In this document: in pieces, positions 8,371 through 14,887 of the stretch
Position numbering within the stretch: position 1 is the first letter of the stretch
How the letters are laid out: every line of letters begins with the position of its first letter
IMG/VR virus record: IMGVR_UViG_3300032046_000005
Coordinates: 1-64,000 of that record
DNA: 64,000 nt
From: a virus
Direction: 5' to 3' (one strand)
Position numbers and translations under genes: made by a program
The notes under the pieces: model-generated
What the model saw: the letters and a program-made list of their open reading frames with translations, nothing else
Databases searched by the model: none
Told to the model about the DNA's origin: nothing

Positions 8371-8551
8371 AAAAAGAAGATGTTATAATTGCAAAAACGA
8401 AGATATTTGTTTTTTTTATAAAGATGTAACAAATTATTTTATTAAAAATTCGCATTTAATACAACAAATTTTTGAAATTGGTTCGTATCAAATAGCGTTA
8501 TTATGTAAAAAATATGAAGAAAGAAAATATGAAGGAGAAAACAATGAGTAA
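8363..8551 (+). CDS. zinc mini-protein, 62 aa
   Basis: N-terminal RRCYNCKNEDICFFY carries C-x2-C-x5-C, with another Cys in LLCKKYEE at the end, a spacing close to the mini-proteins at 7184 and 9449. Probably one bound metal. It overlaps genes on both sides in the ATGAATAA style. Unknown role. Confidence 0.55.
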   Translation: MNKKRRCYNCKNEDICFFYKDVTNYFIKNSHLIQQIFEIGSYQIALLCKKYEERKYEGENNE

Positions 8552-8891
8552 ACAACATATAGAAATTAATGGGAAAATATATCCGTTATGGGAACAGTTT
8601 GTTATTAACAAAAACGAATGGATAGGAGGAATCTTACGAGATTATGGAGGAGGATGTATGGGAAGCGATTATTATGAAGGAATAATAACCAATATTATTC
8701 TTGATCCTAATGGAGAAGAAGATGCTTTCTTTAGTGTTGAAAGTAATGATTTTGGTTGTGGATTTAGCGTTAAAGTTGGAGGATTTGTTGGCAAACCTGA
8801 TGGATTAAATGGAGATATTTTCTTTAGTGGATATTGTGGACATACTTGGTCTATTGAAAAAAAGAAAAAAGAAAATGAGGTAAAAAAATAA
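8544..8891 (+). CDS. hypothetical protein, 115 aa
   Basis: I chose ATG 8544 because GGAG stands about 8 bases upstream; an in-frame ATG at 8514 lies inside the previous gene. The protein is glycine-rich and probably all-beta (FGCGFSVKVGGFVGKPDG). The core begins IEINGKIYPLWEQFV and the C-terminus is lysine-rich. Family not recognised. Confidence 0.6.
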   Translation: MSKQHIEINGKIYPLWEQFVINKNEWIGGILRDYGGGCMGSDYYEGIITNIILDPNGEEDAFFSVESNDFGCGFSVKVGGFVGKPDGLNGDIFFSGYCGHTWSIEKKKKENEVKK

Positions 8892-9211
8892 TGACTGAAG
8901 AAACAAAAAATCCAAATTGTCCATCGTGTGGACGAACGCTTGAATCTGATGATACAATATGGGAAAAGAAGAAACGATACGACGATTTTTCGAAGTTGGG
9001 AAAGCCAATTCCAAAAGAACTTGAAGGATTTGAACAAAAGTTGCCAATTCCGGCGAAACATTTGTATTTATGTTTGAATAAGGAATGTCCAAGAAAGTTT
9101 CAAGCGAATCAATATGTAATGGGAATTGATAAGTTGATGATCGAACACGACGAAAAAATAAAAGAACTTGAAGAGCGGTTATTAAAACTTGAAAATATAA
9201 ACAAAAAGTGA
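8891..9211 (+). CDS. zinc-ribbon and coiled-coil protein, 106 aa
   Basis: Four cysteines in two knuckles (NCPSCG near residue 10 and CLNKEC near 58) form a likely zinc ribbon, followed by a coiled coil at the C-terminus (IKELEERLLKLENINKK). This is the build of small viral nucleic-acid-binding or adaptor proteins. The start overlaps the previous stop (TAATG). Confidence 0.65.
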   Translation: MTEETKNPNCPSCGRTLESDDTIWEKKKRYDDFSKLGKPIPKELEGFEQKLPIPAKHLYLCLNKECPRKFQANQYVMGIDKLMIEHDEKIKELEERLLKLENINKK

Positions 9212-9215
9212 TAAA

Positions 9216-9452
9216 ATGACTAAATTTGGTATGGTATTTGACACTCTTGAATTACGAGATAAACTTGAAAAGATAAAGGTGTTGATGTCGTTTTCAAAAG
9301 AAGGAAACAATATATTGGATAAATGTGTTGAAATATTGAAGAAAGAAAAAAAAAATGATGGCGTGAATCGTTCGGTTGTGGCTGAAATGATGGTTCGAAT
9401 GCTTTATGAACAATTAAATCAAGATAAAAAAATAATGGAGGAAAAGAAATGA
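9216..9452 (+). CDS. hypothetical helical protein, 78 aa
   Basis: Almost entirely helical by eye (LRDKLEKIKVLMSFSKEGNN, then SVVAEMMVRMLYEQLNQ). The second half resembles the two helices of a ribbon-helix-helix regulator (NRSVVAEMMVRMLYE), but the preceding strand is not convincing. ATGA overlap with the next gene. Confidence 0.5.
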   Translation: MTKFGMVFDTLELRDKLEKIKVLMSFSKEGNNILDKCVEILKKEKKNDGVNRSVVAEMMVRMLYEQLNQDKKIMEEKK

Positions 9453-9610
9453 TATATTTATCAAAAACAGATGATTGTGTGTTTTGTGAATATGTAAACA
9501 TTTGTAATCCAAGATTTGTAGGAAATGATGATGTTGGAGATTGTAAAAAGAGAGTACTTCAATCTATAAAACTTGCAATCGAAGAAATAAATAGAAATAA
9601 ATTACCATAA
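9449..9610 (+). CDS. zinc mini-protein, 53 aa
   Basis: DDCVFCEYVNICNP plus a fourth Cys in GDCKKR gives C-x2-C-x5-C-x12-C, matching the mini-proteins at 7184, 8363 and 11018. It is the last gene of the block that begins at 6018, followed by an AT-rich promoter gap. Confidence 0.55.
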   Translation: MIYLSKTDDCVFCEYVNICNPRFVGNDDVGDCKKRVLQSIKLAIEEINRNKLP

Positions 9611-9624
9611 AAAAATAAAAAAAC

Positions 9625-9632
9625 TTTAAATA
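9625..9632 (+). promoter_or_regulatory. archaeal TATA box
   Basis: TTTAAATA in an A-rich gap, about 42 bases before ATG 9670. Predicted transcription start near 9655, leaving a short leader that holds GAGATGAT as a weak ribosome site. Confidence 0.5.
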
Positions 9633-9669
9633 GTAAAAAAAATTAAATATAAATGAGATGATATAAATA

Positions 9670-10044
9670 ATGGGATTTTTTAGAAAAATGATAGAAAAGG
9701 CATATCAACAAGGAATTGTAGATGGACGATTGCTTGAAAATGAATATAAGAAAGGATTTGTAGATGGTTGTGCATTTTCGAAAGAAATAATGTCAAAACT
9801 AACAGATAATAAAGAAATAAAGGAAATAAGAATTGAAAAAGAAATCATTCGAGAAAAAACATATGTACAACCACGACCAATTGAGATACAGCCTTGGATA
9901 CAATGGAAATATAATTATACAGGAACAAGATTGGACACTTTAATAAATAAAGGAGATATAACTACAAATAATAGTAAAAAAATAACAAATTATTCTACTT
10001 GGAAATCACCTAATGATTATGAAATACAATACTTGGTTGATTAA
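9670..10044 (+). CDS. hypothetical protein, 124 aa
   Basis: The N-terminus has two similar helices, AYQQGIVDGRLLENE and EYKKGFVDGCAFSKE, an internal repeat built on G-[IF]-V-D-G. The C-terminal half is low-complexity Thr/Asn/Lys. First gene after a TATA box. Function unknown. Confidence 0.55.
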   Translation: MGFFRKMIEKAYQQGIVDGRLLENEYKKGFVDGCAFSKEIMSKLTDNKEIKEIRIEKEIIREKTYVQPRPIEIQPWIQWKYNYTGTRLDTLINKGDITTNNSKKITNYSTWKSPNDYEIQYLVD

Positions 10045-10046
10045 AC

Positions 10047-10406
10047 ATGGACAATATAATAATACGACATTGTGTAATAACAAGCAATTCGAATCTTGAT
10101 GTTGATACATATCCTTTTATCGGTTATTTAACAGAAAAATTTGAAAAGTTTATTAATAAATATAATGTAGATTTTATGTGTTATACGATTGGAACAAGTG
10201 GAAAATTTTCAACTGTCGCTGTGAATCATCCATTTGACGATTTTATACCGAAAAATGCTGAAGATATTGTTAGAGGAAGGATTTTAAGAATGCAAGGATT
10301 GCTTCGAAATAAAAACGGAGTAATGAGAAAACAATATCCTCAATTTGAAGAAAAAAATGAAGAATTAATAGAAACAAAAAAATATTTACATGTTAGTGAA
10401 TTTTAA
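10047..10406 (+). CDS. hypothetical protein, 119 aa
   Basis: Mixed alpha/beta sequence (IIIRHCVITSN; VDFMCYTIGTSGKFSTVAV) ending in a charged helix. It lies 2 bases from each neighbour, so it is part of a tight operon with the RyR-like gene. Not recognised. Confidence 0.55.
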   Translation: MDNIIIRHCVITSNSNLDVDTYPFIGYLTEKFEKFINKYNVDFMCYTIGTSGKFSTVAVNHPFDDFIPKNAEDIVRGRILRMQGLLRNKNGVMRKQYPQFEEKNEELIETKKYLHVSEF

Positions 10407-10408
10407 AC

Positions 10409-10690
10409 ATGACAAACTTGAAAAAATTTGAGAAAATACAAGAAAAAGAAGCAACAAGAGAAAAACGAATTTTGCCAATGAAAATAGAATCCTTGGCAAA
10501 AATATTACATGAATCAGGACGAGAAGCCGTTTTAACAAATAAAGTTGTTAAGAAAGATGGAGCACCTTTAGGACAAATCAAGTTCATTGAATGGGATCAA
10601 TTAAGCGAAGATGCGAGAAAAGGAAGGAGAATTCAAGCGCAGTATTTGCTCGAACGATTTATAATTAAAAAGAAAAAAATATCAAAATAA
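10409..10690 (+). CDS. small protein with RyR-domain-like segment, 93 aa
   Basis: The segment from about residue 25 (IESLAKILHESGREAV, later IEWDQLSEDARKGRR and AQYLLERF) resembles the RyR domain of phage and bacterial proteins, where a helix with HE-x2-R is followed by W-x2-L and a second helix. In phages these small proteins have no firm role. The match is by pattern only. Confidence 0.4.
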   Translation: MTNLKKFEKIQEKEATREKRILPMKIESLAKILHESGREAVLTNKVVKKDGAPLGQIKFIEWDQLSEDARKGRRIQAQYLLERFIIKKKKISK

Positions 10691-10706
10691 AAAAAGGTTT
10701 GAATAA

Positions 10707-11018
10707 ATGAGCGAATTAGAAAAAGATTATCAGGAAATGATAAGAAAAATTAGAGCAGAAATGTGGAAAAACATAAATCTTGAATTTAACGATTTATTGA
10801 AAGAAACAAAAGAACGGAACCAATGGCATGAGAATGGAAAATGTTATAAATGTGGAGGAAACATTTCAATTTCATACAACGAAAAATATCCAAAAAGCAT
10901 GTATGTTGTGATGACTTGTGAAAAATGTGGAAAAGAAATATTCAATGATGCTCCTTTTGATTATTATTTTGCTCCTATTATTAAAAAACTACTAGATATT
11001 GCAGGTGTGAAAAAGTAA
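10707..11018 (+). CDS. zinc-ribbon protein, 103 aa
   Basis: N-terminal helix (ELEKDYQEMIRKIRAEMWKN), then a four-Cys ribbon made of KCYKCGG and TCEKCGK. These are spaced about 25 residues apart as in classic zinc ribbons. Likely nucleic-acid- or protein-binding. The stop overlaps the next ATG (TAATG). Confidence 0.6.
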   Translation: MSELEKDYQEMIRKIRAEMWKNINLEFNDLLKETKERNQWHENGKCYKCGGNISISYNEKYPKSMYVVMTCEKCGKEIFNDAPFDYYFAPIIKKLLDIAGVKK

Positions 11019-11167
11019 TGACTAAAGAAACCGAAGAGAACGAAATTCCTTGGTGCTTAGATTTCATACGAACAACAGGAAAATGCATGTGGTTAGGTGG
11101 ATTTTGTAGAGATTATAATGAAAGTAATAAAAATGAATGTATAGTAAAAAAGGAATTGAAAAAATAA
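11018..11167 (+). CDS. Cys-containing mini-protein, 49 aa
   Basis: ATG 11018 (overlapping TAA) to TAA 11165-11167, itself overlapping the next ATG. Four cysteines (WCLDF, KCMWLGGFCRD, NECIV) could bind one metal. Same general type as the mini-proteins at 7184 and 9449. Confidence 0.5.
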   Translation: MTKETEENEIPWCLDFIRTTGKCMWLGGFCRDYNESNKNECIVKKELKK

Positions 11168-11607
11168 TGAAGGAAAACGACAAACGATATTGGTCAAGAG
11201 TAGTTTCGATGGTTATAAACAAAATATTGTTTGATTTGATGAATGGAGATATTAATATTAACAATTTTAATATATCTACAGGAAATTTTTATAATGATGT
11301 TGTATATTTAGAAGAATTAATTGATTATTTAAGAAATTTAAAAAAGAAAATAAGAAAAAAAGCAAAAAAAAAAATTAAACAGTATGGAGGTAATGAAATG
11401 AAACAAGTATGTGAATTGATCGAAACAGGAATATACCAAACTTTCAATGTCAATAAAAAAACAACCGTTAAAGATTTGATGAAAGAGTTGAATCTTGAAG
11501 CATGCGAAACATTGAGCATTTTAGTAAACGGAAAGAAAGTTGATTCTGGTTTCGAAATCGACACGAAAGATGAAGTTGTTATCATTCCAGCAATTAAGGG
11601 AGGATGA
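11167..11607 (+). CDS. helical domain in frame with a ubiquitin-like domain (possible fusion)
   Basis: As sequenced, one frame of 146 codons runs from ATG 11167 (TAATG overlap) through an 11-base A run at 11364-11374 into the ubiquitin-like region. The first 77 residues are helical and end in a very basic stretch. If the A run were one base different, the upstream frame would stop at TGA 11399-11401, overlapping ATG 11398 in the ATGA manner typical here. So this may be two genes, a true fusion, or a slippage site. The upstream part is not recognised. Confidence 0.55.
   Translation: MKENDKRYWSRVVSMVINKILFDLMNGDININNFNISTGNFYNDVVYLEELIDYLRNLKKKIRKKAKKKIKQYGGNEMKQVCELIETGIYQTFNVNKKTTVKDLMKELNLEACETLSILVNGKKVDSGFEIDTKDEVVIIPAIKGG
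11398..11607 (+). CDS. ubiquitin-like beta-grasp protein (ThiS/MoaD/SAMP type) with C-terminal Gly-Gly
   Basis: The 69 residues from ATG 11398 match the size and pattern of ThiS, MoaD and archaeal SAMP/Urm1-like proteins. There is a first strand pair, the helix TVKDLMKELNLE, then SILVNGKK and the end EVVIIPAIKGG. The terminal Gly-Gly is the residue pair that E1-like enzymes adenylate for sulfur transfer or protein conjugation. GGAGGT lies 6 bases before this ATG, so it can be made on its own. No E1, JAMM protease or thiamine/molybdopterin gene is seen nearby, so a host E1 would be needed. Family call is strong; role (modifier or sulfur carrier) is open. Confidence 0.75.
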   Translation: MKQVCELIETGIYQTFNVNKKTTVKDLMKELNLEACETLSILVNGKKVDSGFEIDTKDEVVIIPAIKGG

Positions 11608-12626
11608 TTTCAAGAATGACTTTAATAACAAGTGATGATATTAAAGAATATAAGAGAAACAGTTGTTGTTCTAGCATGACTGGCAAACAAATCAAGAAAT
11701 ATAAAGATGAAAAAAAGAAAGAAAGTAAAGAAAATATAACGAAAGTGATATCAACTTCAAATATTCGAAATGATGAATTTTATAATTATTTTGAACATCA
11801 TGCATATCCTTGGCAAAGATTTAATACTTCTGATGTATTAGATGCTTTTCTTAATGGAACACAAGCATTTGCTCAGAGATTTGGTTTTGGATTTGTAAGA
11901 CAAGAAACTGAAGAAGAGCAAATGAAAAAAACTAAACTAAACTTAGAACATCAACATTTTTGTAAGAAATGTAGTAAAGAAATAAGTTACTTTCACGCTT
12001 TTGAAATGGGTTTTTCTATTAAAAAGAAGGAATTAAAATTAATTCCTTATTCTAATAAAACTGAATATGAAAAAATGCATCAAAAATTATACAAGCAATT
12101 TCAAGAGAAATTTGATAATTGGTGGACAAATAACACGATTCAGTTTCTATGTTGTGATTGTTATGACTTAGCAATTGGTTTAGAACAAGATCGAAAAGAA
12201 CAATTAGACAAATTTAAACAAACGATAAACGATTTAAAAAAATATGGCTTTGAAACGGTTGATTTAGAGTTTTTCTTGAACGACTTTCGGAATCAACTAG
12301 AAAGCAATTCATTGCCTAACTTTTTTGAATTGCCTGATTTGAAATCAGAAATACTTTATACACGTGGTTGGAGGTCAACTTCGATAATATATGATGATGT
12401 TCCTCAAGAAACATATGGAGGAATTCCTTTAAATATGTCAATTGGATTTTCAAAAGGAGGAATTGTAAGCAAAGAAACTTTACAATTAATTACTGAACAT
12501 GGACATGATACAATAGTTCCATTAGAAGTTTCTCCTAGTATTGGATTTGCCATAGATAAAGGTAATGCTAAAAAAAATAATAATAATGAAGAACATAAAA
12601 ATTTTGTTAGATATAGATATGTTTAA
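11604..12626 (+). CDS. zinc-finger protein with tape-measure-like C-terminal motif, 340 aa
   Basis: Residues around 115-200 hold HFCKKCSKEISYFHAFE and, after about 55 residues, FDNWW then FLCCDCYD. This is a split zinc site shared with the gene at 25533. Near the C-terminus FSKGGIVSKETLQLITEHG then IVPLE resembles the GG-[LI]-V-x-PTL-x-GE-x-G-x-E-x-V-PL signature at the end of phage tape measure proteins, including the one at 47291 here. The rest is charged and helical. Starts in ATGA overlap with the ubiquitin-like gene. Function unknown; possibly virion-associated. Confidence 0.55.
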   Translation: MISRMTLITSDDIKEYKRNSCCSSMTGKQIKKYKDEKKKESKENITKVISTSNIRNDEFYNYFEHHAYPWQRFNTSDVLDAFLNGTQAFAQRFGFGFVRQETEEEQMKKTKLNLEHQHFCKKCSKEISYFHAFEMGFSIKKKELKLIPYSNKTEYEKMHQKLYKQFQEKFDNWWTNNTIQFLCCDCYDLAIGLEQDRKEQLDKFKQTINDLKKYGFETVDLEFFLNDFRNQLESNSLPNFFELPDLKSEILYTRGWRSTSIIYDDVPQETYGGIPLNMSIGFSKGGIVSKETLQLITEHGHDTIVPLEVSPSIGFAIDKGNAKKNNNNEEHKNFVRYRYV

Positions 12627-12639
12627 ATGATATAAAAAA

Positions 12640-12648
12640 TTTATAATA
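12640..12648 (+). promoter_or_regulatory. archaeal TATA box for the PCNA gene
   Basis: TTTATAATA lies 39-47 bases before ATG 12687, with AAAAGGAAAAAT as a possible ribosome site just upstream of the start. Confidence 0.5.
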
Positions 12649-12686
12649 ACAATAAATAATTAAATAAAACAAAAAAAAGGAAAAAT

Positions 12687-13502
12687 ATGGCATTTAAAAT
12701 AAAATTAAACAACGGAAAAATGATGAAAGGAATCATTGAAACTCTTTCAGCAATAATAGACGAAACAACGATTAAAGTTACACCTGAATTTTTTAAAATT
12801 GAAGCGATGGATCCAAGCCGAATTTGTTTGTTGCAACTCACGATCAAAAAAGAAAACTTTGATGAGTATAAATGCGATAAGGAATCGCTTGTTCCGTTAA
12901 ATTTGAGTGATTTTGATAAGATCTTGAAAAGGTTGAGTGCAAATGAATCTTTAGAACTTGAAGGCGATGAAAAAGATAATAAAATCAAGATAAAAATGCA
13001 GAAAGAAGGAACAAAACGACCAAGATCCTTTAGTTTGGCATTATTAGATATTGATCAAGAAAATGTTCCGTTTGAAAATCTATTCAAGATAGAATATCCT
13101 ACAAGAATAGAAATGAAAACACTTGTTTTAAACGAAGCAATCAAAGATGCGGAAATTTATTCAGAAATTCTAACTCTAAACGCAAAACCTGATGTTTTAC
13201 GATTATCTGCATCTGGGCAAATTGGAGAAATGGAATATCAGATCGATAAAGACGATTTAATTAACTATAAAACTGAAAAAGAAGAAAGTGGTCAATATTC
13301 TCTTACATTTCTAAAGGGAATCATGAGATTGAGTTCAATAACGGAAAACTTTAATATTTCCATGAAAACTGATCATCCGATCAAACTCGTATTCACGTTA
13401 GAAAATGGAGCAGAATTGAATTATTTTCTAGCTCCACGAGTAGAAGAAGCTGAAACATCAGATGAAGAATCAAGTGCATTTGCTGATGATTTCAAAGAAT
13501 AA
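12687..13502 (+). CDS. pcn: PCNA-like DNA sliding clamp
   Basis: 271 residues, close to the 245-265 of archaeal PCNA plus an acidic tail. The two-domain fold is visible: FKIKLNNGKMMKGIIETLSA, then FKIEAMDPSRICLLQLTI (the conserved D-P-S-x-I-C/V-L strand near residue 45), and in domain 2 GEMEYQID and the end NYFLAPRVEE, where the clamp's PIP-box pocket lies. PCNA encircles DNA and tethers polymerase, ligase and nucleases, so the virus supplies its own processivity factor. The acidic Ser/Asp C-terminus (about 15 residues) is an extension beyond the usual end. It has its own TATA box and a terminator-like hairpin after it. Confidence 0.9.
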   Translation: MAFKIKLNNGKMMKGIIETLSAIIDETTIKVTPEFFKIEAMDPSRICLLQLTIKKENFDEYKCDKESLVPLNLSDFDKILKRLSANESLELEGDEKDNKIKIKMQKEGTKRPRSFSLALLDIDQENVPFENLFKIEYPTRIEMKTLVLNEAIKDAEIYSEILTLNAKPDVLRLSASGQIGEMEYQIDKDDLINYKTEKEESGQYSLTFLKGIMRLSSITENFNISMKTDHPIKLVFTLENGAELNYFLAPRVEEAETSDEESSAFADDFKE

Positions 13503-13528
13503 TAAACAATAAACTTTAATAATTAATG

Positions 13529-13567
13529 GTTCATTAATAATATAATGAACTTTAAAAATCTTTTTTT
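13529..13567 (+). terminator. hairpin plus T-run after PCNA
   Basis: Perfect 8-bp inverted repeat GTTCATTA (13529-13536) and TAATGAAC (13543-13550) with a 6-base loop, followed by CTTTTTTT ending at 13567. Fits a transcription terminator closing the PCNA unit before the homing endonuclease gene. Confidence 0.5.
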
Positions 13568-13606
13568 ATGTTTTTATGTATTAAATAAAATTCAGATGAT
13601 TTTTTG

Positions 13607-14887
13607 ATGAATGAATCAATTCAAATATCAATGGAATATTTTACTAATCCATATGGATATATTTACGAAATTAGAAATAAAATTAACGGTAAAAGATATA
13701 TTGGGCAAACTACAAGGAAAAACGGATTTAGATGTCATTGGAAACTAAATACATTGTTGAAGAATTATGAAGGGAGCATTCATTTATATAATAGTATAAA
13801 AAAATATGGAATAGAAAATTTTGAAAGAAAAATTATTGATAGAGCATTAAGTAAAGAAGAATTGAATGAAAAAGAAGAATATCACATTCAAAAATATAAT
13901 ACGCTTAATTTTAATTATGGATATAATTTAAGACATGGAGGAACTTCTGGTAAAATAACTGATGAGATAAAAAAGAAAATGAGTGAAGGAGTAAAAAGAT
14001 TTTTTTTAAATGAAGAGAATAGGAAAAAACAAAGAGATCGAGTTCGAAGAGGAGAAAATCATCCATTTTTTGGAAAACATCATTCGGAAGAAACTAAAAA
14101 AAAAATAAGCAATAAATTAAAAGGAACACATATTTCAGAAGAAATTAAACAAAAAATAAGTAAAAATTCAAAAGGGAAATCTAAATCTGAAGAAACAAAG
14201 AAAAGAATGAGTAATGCGCAAAAAGGAAAACCACATTTTTGGAGCAAAGGAAAACGTTTTTCAGAAGAACATAAACAAAAAATATCACAAGCTAAAAAAG
14301 GAAAATGTCGTTCGAATGAAACAAAAGAAAAAATTAGTATGATATTGAAAAAATATTATGAAGAATATAACAAAAAGTATAATTTTACAAGAGAATATTT
14401 ATATGAACAATACAACGTTTTAGAAAAATCTATGGATCAAATTGCAAAAGAAAATAATTGTACTCATAAATTGATTAAAAAAAATCTTATAAAATATGGA
14501 ATAGAAATTAGAAATAAACCATCAAAAAAAACTAAAGAAAAAATCAGTAATTCGTTAAAAGGAAAAAGACGAGGTAAAGAAAATATGTTATATGGTAAAC
14601 ATCTTTCTGATGAACACAGAAAAAAGATTAGTGATTCATTAAAAGGAAAAAAACAAGGTAAAGAAAATCCAAACAATAAATTCTTTTTTATAAAAGAATA
14701 TTTAAATGAACAATATTGGAATTTAAAAAAAACAACAATAGAAATAGGAAAAGAGAATAATTGTAGTGGTAGTGTAATTCAATATTGGATGAAAAAATAT
14801 AATATTTATAAAAGATCAAAATCAGAAACTAAAAAACTATTAGATGAAAAAAGAAAAAGTGATTTAAATAATGGAAAAAACTCTTAG
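13607..14887 (+). CDS. GIY-YIG homing endonuclease with NUMOD3 repeats
   Basis: The N-terminal nuclease shows GYIYEI and RYIGQT (the GIY and YIG strands), the catalytic Arg in FRCHW and a downstream Glu in the LNEKEEYH helix. After residue 145 come six or more NUMOD3-type units (G-K-x-x-SEETKKKIS) that bind DNA. Two helix-turn-helix-like units, YLYEQYNVLEKSMDQIAKE and YLNEQYWNLKKTTIEIGKE, each end in a KYGI/KYNI strand. It is free-standing rather than within an intron: it sits between PCNA and the primase and overlaps the primase start by 17 bases. ATG 13607 follows an in-frame TTG. Presumably a selfish element that cuts virus genomes lacking it. Confidence 0.85.
   Translation: MNESIQISMEYFTNPYGYIYEIRNKINGKRYIGQTTRKNGFRCHWKLNTLLKNYEGSIHLYNSIKKYGIENFERKIIDRALSKEELNEKEEYHIQKYNTLNFNYGYNLRHGGTSGKITDEIKKKMSEGVKRFFLNEENRKKQRDRVRRGENHPFFGKHHSEETKKKISNKLKGTHISEEIKQKISKNSKGKSKSEETKKRMSNAQKGKPHFWSKGKRFSEEHKQKISQAKKGKCRSNETKEKISMILKKYYEEYNKKYNFTREYLYEQYNVLEKSMDQIAKENNCTHKLIKKNLIKYGIEIRNKPSKKTKEKISNSLKGKRRGKENMLYGKHLSDEHRKKISDSLKGKKQGKENPNNKFFFIKEYLNEQYWNLKKTTIEIGKENNCSGSVIQYWMKKYNIYKRSKSETKKLLDEKRKSDLNNGKNS

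Noticed and set aside
8672-9092. Phe/Ser-rich minus-strand frames opposite the zinc-protein genes
   Set aside because: Low-complexity antisense translations of AT-rich genes; all neighbours run rightward with coupled starts.
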